A stretch of DNA of 64,000 nucleotides from Toxoplasma gondii ME49 (lineage: Eukaryota > Apicomplexa > Conoidasida > Eucoccidiorida > Sarcocystidae): the NCBI RefSeq assembly GCF_000006565.2, contig NC_031476.1, positions 689,458 to 753,457 of the forward strand, written 5' to 3'. The translations under genes were made by a program, and so were the position numbers. Below the pieces are notes generated by a model, which was given only the letters and a program-made list of their open reading frames with translations, searched no databases and was not told where the DNA came from. Positions 24,701 to 35,603 of the stretch are shown one piece after another (within the stretch, counting starts at the first letter, position 1; each line of letters opens with the position of its first letter).

Positions 24701-25077
24701 CACGTTCTTCAGTGCCTCTCTGCAAGTCACTTCGGTTTTTTCGTCAAGACTGGCTCGTTCGTTTCCACTGAGTCTATCAGCTCTGTCGATGCGCCTTTTC
24801 CGCGTTTCTGTTTCTCTCGTGGACCTCGAGCATTTCCACTTGTGCGGAGGTCGTCGCCACATTTTCCTTCCACGTCTGCCTCATTGTTTTTTACTGTTCA
24901 GCAGCCTTCTCTCAAGAACTCTCCAACGCGTTCTTCCGTTTGCGTTCCTCAAAACGCTCTCGCCGGGTTTCGAAACGAATCTTCGAATTCGGCAACCGCG
25001 ACCGAGTCGTCGAAGCGTCGACCGCTCGCCTGAAAGCTTCTCCACTCCCTCCCCTCGCGTTCTTCTCCGTTTCCTCT
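21712..25077. other. 3.4-kb spacer between FIP1 and the coiled-coil gene, no gene seen
   Basis: The stretch begins with the FIP1 3' region, including a TA-rich block at about 21815-21910. It then has moderate GC with only short, conflicting ORFs, and ends in the presumed promoter and leader of the coiled-coil gene. From about 24700 the plus strand becomes pyrimidine-rich, as leaders of this genome often are. I found no recognisable domain or splice-linked exon series on either strand. Confidence 0.5.
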
Positions 25078-28000
25078 ATGCGTTCGCCACCAGCCTCCTC
25101 CGATTCCTCTCCTCCACCTCTGCCATCGACAACTCCCTCACCTACCTCCACCTCCAGCTCTCCGCCTCCCCCCGCTCCACCCTCGGCTGCTCCTCCCAGT
25201 TCTTCTTCTGGGTCTCCTGTCGCACCTTCGCCTGCATCATCCCCGCCTTCCTCAGGAGGAGGACTGCATTTGGAGGCGACGCCTGCCCCATCGCGGTCGC
25301 TTCAGGCTTCCTCGCCTCGTGACCCTGCGCCTCGGGTCTCGGCTTCCGAGCCGGAGAGCTCTGAGGCAGACTGTGGAGCAGTGCCTTCGCCTCTGGACAT
25401 CTTCGAGTCCATTCTGCGTCTGTGCGAGTGTGGGCACAGCGACTTCGTTTCGACGCCGCGACTCTCGTTCCCCTCAGAGGCCGAGGCTCCTCCTCCGCGT
25501 GCGAAGCTCGGCCAGTCGATTCCTCTCGAGCTCCCGGAGTTCCCCCTGGAGACACCCTCTCGCTGGAGAGGGTACCGGGCAACTGTGAAGCGCCAGGCGC
25601 CTGTGCCAGCTCGGTCCCTGTCGTCTCCGGTCCAGACTCGATCGCGGGATCTCAAGGCCTCCCCGATGCCAGTGCATGCTTCGCTGCATGCGCCTTCTCC
25701 CCTGGTGCCAGTCGAAGGCTCTGCATGCGACTCGAACGCGCTCTGCTGTTGCTCCCCGAACGCCGGAAAACGTCCCGCGTCCGCAGCCGCAATGCCGTTG
25801 CTTCAACCGTCCACGCGAAGTTACTACTACTACGCTCCCGCGCCGCTTCTCAGTCCTTCGGGGAGTCCTCCACCCGCCGGCGGATCTCGCGCCTACACGA
25901 CGACTGCAGTGCCTGCTGGAGTTGCCTCTGAGAGTTTTTACCATGTCGCAAATGACGCAGGGAAAGTCGTTCATGCGCCCTCACCTTCGCGCGCGTACGA
26001 GATCCGCCACGATACCCGACAGCTCACAGTCCCCACTCTGGGGCCTGCTGCCCCCGCGGCCGCAGGGACAGGTGAAGCCTGGGGTGACGCCCGACGGAGA
26101 CTCCCCGACAGAGCGGCCGTCGACAGAGACTCGAGTCTCACCTCCGCGCTCCTCAGAAAGGAAGCGGAACTCCAGGTAACGCCTCTCATGCGTCTCTCAG
26201 GGTGCTGTTCTTCAGAGTGACGTCTGTTTTCTTCTGAGCGATGTCCGCGTTTTTCTACGGCGTGTGTTGGTCGCTGTTGTTCTCCGTTTTTTTTCCGGGT
26301 GTCGCTCGCAAACATCCTTTCTCCGGAACTCGCCAGTGTCTCTCCCCTCCACTTTCTCGTCTCTGTCTCAAGGGCGGGAACATTTGCAGACCCCCTCTCA
26401 GTAAAGAGACAGTTGCAACAGACTGTCGCTCCTGTTTGAACGACTGGCCACAAGAGGCAAACGTTTAGGCGCGCTTCTGCTCCTCAGCGCACCAGGCTGC
26501 GATGTCGGCGGCTCCAGCGCCGTAGTCAGGCTCTGTGTTGGGTGGGGGAACTCTGCAGAAAAAGCGTTCTTTTTAGAGTCCAAGGTGGAGGGCAGTTCGC
26601 GTTCCTTCCGCTGACGCTAGTGGCCGCACTGTTCCACCGAGAGAGGCTCCTCCGAGCGGCGTTTTTCTGTTGTCTTTGTTTCCTCGACCCAGGCCCTCAT
26701 CGAGGAGAAACGACTGGAGCTGCGACTCCTGGAAAGGCAGGCGAACGCCCGCCGCATTGCTGAGGGAACGTCGGAGCTCGAGGAAGTTCGCCACCTCCGA
26801 GGAAATCTCTGTGAAAAGGAGATGGAAGTTGAGCAGCTCAGGGCTGAGGTGAATTTGGCCAGGAAAGAGAAAGGCGACTTGAGCGCCGATTTGCTCGTGA
26901 AAGATGCAGTGATCAACGCGTAAGTCAACAGGGAAAAAAGGCGGAACATAAGAGGCCAAATGCACGGATAAATGACGAGGAGAGGCGGAACCGGACCCTG
27001 ATGTGAAACATGAGGAAAGCTGAAGAAGAGATCTGAAACCGCAACAGAAAGGTTTTGTTTTCTCTCTCCGTGTTCTGCTTCTCAGACTCACAGTTCACTT
27101 CTTGCCTCACCCTCTGTCGCTTGCTCGCTTCCTCCCTTCTCTTCGACTTCTTTGCATTTCCTGCGCTATCACGGCATCTCCTGTCCCTCTATAGACCCTA
27201 TCCACAGCAGCAGTCTCCCCTTCGTGTCTTGTCTTCTGTCGCTCCCGCGACTCCTTCTCCTTGGCGCCGTCTTTGTTTCTGTGCCAGCTTCTCTTCTCTG
27301 AGTCGCGGCTACAAACGCCCCAGCTCCACCAGGAATTGGGAGCTCCACGTCCCCCCTATGGCCTGCGTCAACATCCTGTTTGAGGGCGTAGCACTCCCGG
27401 AACGATGGTTCTAGTCTTCCAAGTGCCTCCGAGTCGCGTCCGTGGTTTCGATGGTCGACAAAAAGAGATTTGGCTCTGCCGCAAGACCCTAGTTACTGTG
27501 AAGAAAGAGTTGCACTGAACTCGGTTTTCTTTCTGCCTCTCTGCACTGCAGACTGAAGGCCGGAGAGGACGCGTCCGACCTCCCGGGCGTTCGCACAATC
27601 GAGGCGGTGAAGACCTTGCGGGAGAAAGAAGATGAAAACAGGCTCTTGACGCGGCGCCTGGAGGCCCTGCGAGAAGAGCGACGAGACATGAGAGAGCTTC
27701 TGCTGCAGAAAGACAAACAGCTAGCAGCCGCGATGAATGTCTCCGACCCGGAGACGAAGGAGGCGTCTGCTGTCCAGCTCGGCGTCCAGGCGATCGCCAT
27801 GGTCCAAGACAGTGTGGAACTGCGGGAGAAGATCAAGCAGTTGAACGCACAAGTCGCGGCGCTGAAGGAGGAGAAGAGCCGCCGGGAGCTGCTACTCGAG
27901 GAAACCTTTAGAAAGCTCACAGACAAACGGAAAGAAGCTGCAGGCCTGTTGGAGATGGTGTCTCAGAGAGACATGAAACTCGCGAGAGTCGAAACCTTCC

Positions 28001-29794
28001 TCCAGGTAAAGAGGCGGAGGCTCTCTCTTCGCTGCAGTAAGACGGGGCTGTCTTCTGCGTTTCCTGAGTCCTGTTTTACTATTCAAAGTATCTAATTGAG
28101 ATGAAAACGGAGAAAGCGGGAGACGCGTTCGACAGATTCGCGAATGGAGTTTCTTCAATGGTTCTTCGAAGAATCGACTCTGTGTTCGTTTCAAGGCTCC
28201 TGTCTGCGGGTCAGCCCCGCTTTGACAGGTGAAGACACTCTCTATGTGGGTGTTCGACATTCCGAAGTCGCGAAAGTCTTTTGTGGCGCTGTCTCGCCTT
28301 TTCCGTTCGGCATGTCTCTCGACAAATTTGTTGTTTTTAACGGACCTAAGACTCAGGCGCAGAGCGACAGTCGCATTTACTGGTACAAACATGGGGCGGA
28401 GGTCGCGTGCAAAGTCTTGTTCAGAGGAAGACAGAAAAGCAGAAAAGAAGTAAAAAAAGTCTTCTCTGTCAACTTTGTCTCCACGTTTCGCGAAACGAAT
28501 CCGTCGGCGGCCCTCTCTCTCTCCTCTGGCTGTTCAACGCATTTCTTCCGAGCGAGATGAGCTTGTTTGTCGGCTCTCGGCATCTGCTGCGACTCGAGGT
28601 CGAGGGTTGTCTGTCTCTTTCTCTGTTTGACTGGCTCTTTGCCCCATTTCCTTCTGCACATCCGCCAGGCATTCCATCCAGCATTCTTTCTCCTCTCTTT
28701 GCCCTTTTCGCTCTGCTTCGCAGCAACGGAATCGCGACTACGACCAGCTGCAGGAGCAGGCGCGGGCGTCTCTGAAAGCCGAGACGGAGCGGGCGGAGAA
28801 GGGAGAAGAGGAGATCAAGATCTTGGAGGAGCAGCAGAACGCGCTGAAGAACATCGTGGCTTCTCGCGACGAGAAAGTGATGTGTCTGCAGAATGAAGTC
28901 GTCCGCCGAGACGCGCGAATCAAGCAGCTGGACGAGAGACTGGCGCTTTTGTCGCAGGACTTGGAACAGACCTCCAGTCACCTGCAGCAACTCCTTCGGG
29001 CCTCTGCAGCGAAGGACGCATATCTGTACGAGTTGGAGTCCCAGCTGAGACGTAACGAAGTCGAGCGACAGGCTTCCTACCTCGCAGAAGTCGCGCGAAC
29101 TCGCCGCCTCGCCTTGGAGACGCGTTTGAAGGAGGAGGAATGCCGTGTAGCTTTGAACGACAAGGACGAGGCCCTCGCCTCCGCTCAGCACGAACTCAGC
29201 CGCAACGCCCTGACGCTACAGCAACTTCGACAAGCGTTCGCAACTGTCGAGGCGACAGATGCATGCTACAGACCCGCGGCGGCCTGCTTTCGAGGGAACA
29301 AAGAGGCGAGAACTCTTTCACGCACGAATTCTCTGCCGTTTTCCCCTCCCGCAGACGATGCCATCTACCGAATCCCTACAGCCTCCTCTGTACCCCAGAG
29401 ACCGCTGCAGGAAAGCTTGAGGCTTCTGGAGGTTGACAACGCCTCGCCTCAAGGCGCCGCCGTGTCTCCGAGCCCTACGGGCATTCTCCGGCCGGCCGGA
29501 AAAGGAGACGCTTCGGCGTTGTACACCTACAAGGTCACTCCAACCGCTGACACCACTGGAGCTTCACCTCTGGTGTATCCCTCGGGAGTCTCGCCGCAGA
29601 CCTTCGCCCCCGCGCAGGCGTATGCGGGGATTTTAAGGGGGAATGCAGCCTCCGGAGGAGATACTGCGCCTTGTGCGGAGACCCAAGGAAGGGCAGCCTC
29701 TCCCACAGCCTACGCGACGCTCCCCGTCTCGCGGGCCGCGAAAGCCGCGACCAAGAATGTCTCTGGGCAGCTCCGGAGTCTTCAGAAACAGTGA
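25078..29794 (+). CDS. Coiled-coil protein with Pro/Ser-rich N-terminus, function unknown
   Basis: Four exons are predicted (25078-26175, 26693-26919, 27552-28005, 28724-29794) with consistent phases 0, 2, 0, giving 949 residues. Upstream in-frame codons lack an ATG, so the start is set at 25078. Residues 1-366 are low-complexity Pro/Ser/Ala with one more ordered block around residue 110 (DIFESILRLCECGHSDF). Residues from about 366 to 740, encoded by exons 2, 3 and the first part of 4, form long heptad-rich helices (EEKRLELRLLERQ, REKIKQLNAQVAALKEEK, LQEQARASLKAE), clearly a coiled coil. The C-terminal tail is again Ser/Pro/Thr/Ala-rich. No catalytic motif, membrane segment or signal peptide is visible. 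Proteins of this shape are often scaffold or cytoskeleton components, but nothing here proves that. Confidence 0.82.
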
Positions 29795-29919
29795 AGAAGA
29801 GTGCCGCGCGAGACACTCGAGATTATTAGGGACATACTTTTTTTCACGGGTGCTTGAGCAGAAATCACGCAAAGTCGGAAGACATGGGGGCGTGGCTTTC
29901 CACCAGGCATGCATAAGCA

Positions 29920-29952
29920 TATATATATATATATATATATGTAATGTATATT

Positions 29953-29998
<46 letters not shown>

Positions 29999-30007
29999 AT
30001 GTATATT

Positions 30008-30040
<33 letters not shown>
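29920..30040. repeat. Three (TA)n blocks separated by a repeated 15-bp spacer
   Basis: Three pure TA tracts are separated by the same spacer, GTAATGTATATTTG, present twice (at about 29941 and 29996). The array is therefore a duplicated compound unit rather than simple slippage alone. It starts 126 bp after the coiled-coil gene stop. Confidence 0.9.
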
Positions 30041-30044
<4 letters not shown>

Positions 30045-30449
30045 ATGTAGTTGTATGCGTTTATATATGCGTGTGGAGGTTTGTGTACGAGCGTGAATGA
30101 GGCAAGCGGAAATGGAGATTCAGATATGGTTTTCTCTTGAACAAACAGGAGAGTATTGTAGGTCGTGAGGCAGCCACTTGTGCCCGGTGTTCAGGGATTG
30201 TTACGCCTCGAAGGAAGGGAAATGAAGGTCTTGTTAAAAGTAAAAGCTTTGTCTGTGTTAAAATTGTTTTTCCACCATTCCTCACACGGTTGACAGTCTG
30301 TGTTTTTGCGACGAAGAACGCAAATTTCAGACACTCCTTCTGCAAGCACCCTTGACGCTCTAATAACCCAACCCTCCCAGTCCCAAAGTACAAGAGACAG
30401 GGACCCCCATTCCAAAGAGAAACAACAAGTTTATAATTACACATACAGA

Positions 30450-30486
<37 letters not shown>

Positions 30487-31833
30487 GTATGTATGTATGT
30501 ATACTTATGTAGGCTTGTATATCCATGAAGAGTACATGTCGACATGTGCAAACCTAGATGTAGCTATCTCCTGTTGTCGAGCTGTCCCAGCTTGTTGCCT
30601 GTTTCGCTTGCACAGACACGTAGCAGCATGCAGGCACACACATACATGCGCATGCATAGGAATAAATGCAATAGTATACATGCAATTGTCCACAGAGAGG
30701 TAAGTAGACTGGCTACTTGTACGCCACATCTGTGAACGGGCATCTGGGCGCCTCTCGGTTGTAAGTTCTTTCTTTGTTACGAAGTTGACAAATTTGAGAC
30801 GCTGGTTCTGCAAGGGGGCTCTATATTCTCACACAGGCCTTTGTCCTCTCGTGTCTCCATTGCTATGCTCTGTCGCCACCTCGACTAAAAAACCTAAAGC
30901 CTTGCAGAGACATGCTTAATTGCGCGAGGTGATCTAGCAACGAAATGTCTCTTCGCCGGCGTAACAAGGACTAGCCATGGCTTTCTACCATGAATTTTAC
31001 AGCGGTTAGAACAGTCTCGCCTTTACGCCAAGTTCCTATCAATCTGCAAACTCAGGGCGACCTAAGCTGCGCCACTGTCTATGCCAAACCGATCCTCTGC
31101 AATAGATCTCTGCATGCGAAAGTTCTTCCCGTTTGTGCTTCGAAAAGACTCTGCACTCGCTTCTACACGCTTCTCTGTTTTCGCCTCCCCTCAACGTCAC
31201 GCTGTGCGACATCTCTGCTTCATCATGTTCTCTCTCTCAGTCTCGATCTTCCTTCTCCGTCGACTGGCGTAGTCAAGAACCTCCAAACGCTCCAAACGCT
31301 GTCCAATACCTCCACACTGCATGCATTTCCAACTATGTACTGTCGTTCCACTGGGCGCTTGAGTCTGCATATGGATAAATAGGTATATATGTATTGTTGC
31401 ATGTGAGGAAGCGGCTTTCGACGAGTCGAGTTCATGTGAGTCTCTCAGCGGGGTGGGTGAGACGTTTGTCGAAGGGTGGAAGCCCCATGTGGACGCTCGT
31501 GCCATGCGATAAAGGTTTTAAAAGACGAAAAACTACAAGGAAATTCCTTCTCTTCGCCCGTCCAGCACTTGACACGCCTGGTCTGCCTCCAGGCTGGGGC
31601 AAAGTTGCCCATAGAAAAAAAGATCGGACGCATGCGCGACTGCCACACTCCAAGTTTTGTATGTAGGTTCGAAACCTACTAGGCCCTTTGGTTGCCGCTG
31701 CTGCAGGCTCCGTTGATCCAAATGCATGCCCGACAGCAAATCATTACCTCAGAAACCAAAGGAAGAAAACGAGAAAACCGTCCACACTCAACACACAAAC
31801 GCATCCATTCACCTACGCGCATTCGGACCCGTC

Positions 31834-31836
<3 letters not shown>

Positions 31837-31869
<33 letters not shown>

Positions 31870-31912
31870 AGTATATACATACATACATACATACAAGTTT
31901 TTACAGGAGCAC

Positions 31913-31948
<36 letters not shown>
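31837..31948. repeat. Two (TA)n tracts in the convergent spacer
   Basis: Tracts at about 31837-31864 and 31916-31948 are separated by a CATA run. Both lie downstream of the MLO-like stop codon at 32156, possibly within its 3' UTR. Confidence 0.85.
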
Positions 31949-31952
<4 letters not shown>

Positions 31953-32155
31953 TTGCCCATGATGAATATGTAGAGGTACAAATACGCATAGTTGTGTACC
32001 GATGGACAAGCATATTGAGAGCTTGCGGCAGGAAGTCCGGTGAACAACAGAAGATGTTGATGCGTAAATTTGTGTATGCGTGTGTGTGTGTGTTCCGCCT
32101 CCGATGCGCGACAGAGGGAAACAAACGAGCACTAAAACATGCATTTCTTGCCATG

Positions 32156-33558
32156 TTACACTCGCTCTCCAGGAATTGGTGGGCCTCGCAGACTTTCGCT
32201 CTGCAGACACAAAAACGCAACTCTCGTTTCTGTTGTTCACATGATCAAGAGAGTCGATTTGTCTATGCGCACACGGATTTCCGTAAGAAGGTATCTTGCC
32301 CCACCGCTGTCTCTCCACATGAAAAGTTGTTTGGCCAAGCTGAAAAGGCACTCGGACAAGGAAAGACAACGATGACTAGACAGATGCATGCATATTATCC
32401 ACATACGTAGAGATATATATATATATATATATATGTTTGTATATATATATGTTTGTATATATATTTATGTATATGTATGAATGAATAAATTCGAGGTGTG
32501 TCCGCTGCATGTGCGCGTTTTTATAGAGGGATAGGAGGTTTCTGAACTGGGCGTGTATGAGGGGAGGACAAAGCTCACTTGGATCGGATTCAAAGCCTGT
32601 TCTTCCATGGCTTGGAGCTGGGAAACGAAGTGATCTGGAGAGACGGCAGTCGTGCCTCGCTTTCCACCAATGAAGTCGAGCAAATACCTCTTCTTTCCTT
32701 CCGACAAGGTGAGCCGAAGCTGGAAAGCAAAGCGACACAATGCCATGAAACGACGCAACGCTAGCTCGCACTTTCTTGATCTCTCCACCAGGTGAAACGC
32801 TACATAAAAACATGCCCCTCGTCACCTCTGCATGCATGCTGTATCTAGAAAAAGCAGCAACACAGATAAATCGATAAAAACGAATTTAACCGTTCGTACA
32901 GAGCGAAAAGGAAAGAACTGCGTGGCTACACGAACGGACAGACACATGAGAAGACTGTAGAGGGAATGGGGTCTTTACACGCAAAGCTCTGTGCTTGCAC
33001 ACAAAAAAGCTTGCAGGCGGCGCATAGGTCAAACTACGCTGACTGCTGCACATTCATCGGAAGACCATTCACAGCGAGAGTGGACGACGCAGAAGAGAGA
33101 TTTCTGGAGACACACACGAAAGTCAAAAAAGGAGCGCATGCAGCGACAATGCCGTTCCGAACCTCTGCAAGAATCTTGCTTAAGTTTGCCAAATCAATTC
33201 CGACAGGAGACGTCCAGGGAATGCCGTAGCGGCCTTCGAACAGTTCCTAAAAAAGAGTAAACAGCAGGAGGCAAACATGCAGCTCCTCCAGTCTTTTTCT
33301 TCGACTGCATGCATCCAGTCCTAAGCTTCGTTTCGCTCCCGAGAAGATCGACTCTCAGGGCAGCGTTATCCACCTTCTGACTTCACTTCTGCTCTCCACG
33401 TTTGCCTCTCCTAGCACAAAACTGTGCCAAGGCACCGCCTCAAATTCTCTGCTTCCACAAGCACCCCCAAAATAAAATTCATATATATATATATATATAT
33501 ATATTTACATGTGCAATTATATATACAATATCCATATATATAGATAATTACACATACA

Positions 33559-33594
<36 letters not shown>

Positions 33595-35565
33595 TTTACA
33601 TGTACACTTGTATATGCAATATATATATATATATATATATATGGGACTTCTCGGATCGTTCTCTGCAGTGCAGACGGGGAAATGCCGTCAAAGCGATTTT
33701 TTGTATGAACGCTAGTCGTGCAGTTTAGGTTGCAGCGTTTCCCCAGAACCAGCTTTTGAATGATCCCGTCTGGAAGCCGACAACCTACCACAGTTCGAGC
33801 GAAACGCAAGAAAACAAGAATCACTGGGTCGCCTCCCTTTTCAAGCGACCAGGCGAACTCACCCGAACAGCGTCGCGGTCAAGAGGCTCCATGAGCATTT
33901 GCTTCACGACCATGACCATGACGAAAAACTCATCTTCGTTCACACCGCCTTTATGGTTTCGATCAAAGACATGCAGAAAGTCCTGCATGCACAGAAACAG
34001 AAACGTCGCCAGTTGTGTCGCGCCTGCCGCCTCCGAGGTCGTCCATACTCACCACGCGAACGCCCGCGCCCGTCTGCGTGTACCCCTACTCACACAAGCA
34101 TGCCTACCGTTTCATTCATGTAAGGATATAGACAGATATAAATATGTATGAGCGCGTCATATACATTTACTCAAACGCACAAACACTCCCTTCTGCATCA
34201 TGTACGTGTGCAAATGCATGACGAGTACATACATTCAAAGATACGTCCGCACATATACATATACATATATATATGTATATATATATATATGTATATATAT
34301 GTATATATATATATATATATATGTATGTAGGTGCACAAGGAAAAGGTAACGTGACTCAGGTAGGTGACTCGGTGTGCCGGTCTGCCTGCATGTATGTCTG
34401 TAGAAAAGACAGTTCCGACGTTTGTCGCCGTGTGGTGAGTAGGAGGCCTGAGGCGTGTGATGAGCCTCAAGAAAAGGCAGAGCGCTTCGTTTTCTGGTGT
34501 TCAGAGAAAACGCACATTAACGCCAGATTCCGATTTGATCGGTAATCCCTGAGACGTGAGGAACTTGAAAATTTTTGCGCGACTGATCTCGCCCTGATGC
34601 TCTTCGTCTAGCGCTGCCCACAAACTCAGTCGCTGTTCCTGGGCCTGCCTGGAAGCTCCCTTGGACCTGAAAAAAAGTCAAATTTAAAGAATGAGAACAC
34701 AGGGAAAATTGGGAGAACAGAGAACTGCAAGCATCAGAGAAAAATGAGCAACATTCGGAGAAAACTGGAAAATGCAGACAGACCGAAAAGTTTGAAGGCA
34801 ACTGGGAAGGAATTCAAAAGCATGGAAAAGGCTCCACAGCCTTCTTTACCACCGGTGTGACTGGTCTGGAGTCGACACCGCCGCGAGGTCCGACGCAAGT
34901 GCTTGCGCTAGGGAAGCTCAAAGACGCTTGAACTTCGACTTTCATCCCTTCTCCGCGAATCGGTAAACAGAAGGCAACGCAGTGCACCACATGCCCGGAG
35001 ATATCGGGGGTCAAGAGAGAGGAAGAGACGACAGAAATCGAATTCCTTTCTGAAGCACCCTTTGAGACAGGTGCAGCAAAAGACTCACGCAAACGTGAGA
35101 AGCACCAAACACTAACAGGACTCTGTTTTTGCCGTCCTTCTCATCCCAAAATCACACGCGCCTACAGCTTCTTGACCACAATCCACGTAGACGCCCTGAC
35201 ACTCCGAGACCTCTTTTCCGCCCAAAGTGAAGCAGATCCGTGGAGAAATACTAAAAGACGACAACGCACCGTATGAGCAACTGCCGCCAGAACATGTCCC
35301 CTCCCTCGCTGATAGCGAAGAGCGTGGACTGAACGCGGAGGGCGTCGATAAGCTCTGCCGTTCGCCTGACATTCTCCGCCCGCTGCAGATCCCATACCTG
35401 AAAAAAGCATTTCAAGTATCCGCCATTCTGAGTCAGAAAATGAAGTCTTAAAATCCAAGTCTACACGTTTCTATGCACTTCATCTCAATATAACTGTCGA
35501 CATGCATATATGTAGAGTTATGTGATTTTTTGAGATTTCGTATAACCCTCTAGGTACGCTTGGCC

Positions 35566-35603
<38 letters not shown>

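Larger units (their letters stand above)
29795..32155. other. Convergent spacer rich in TA repeats, no gene seen
   Basis: This lies between the 3' ends of the coiled-coil gene (plus) and the MLO-like gene (minus). It holds TA blocks at 29920-30040, about 30452-30490, 31837-31864 and 31916-31948, and scattered short ORFs without recognisable content. A 17-nt hairpin (GTAGG-TTCGAAA-CCTAC) at about 31657-31674 resembles a tRNA T-arm, but no tRNA can be built around it. Confidence 0.55.

Noticed and set aside
31657..31674. Sequence resembling a tRNA T-arm (GTAGG-TTCGAAA-CCTAC)
   Set aside because: No matching acceptor stem, D-arm or anticodon arm can be placed around it on either strand; it is a stand-alone near-palindrome.
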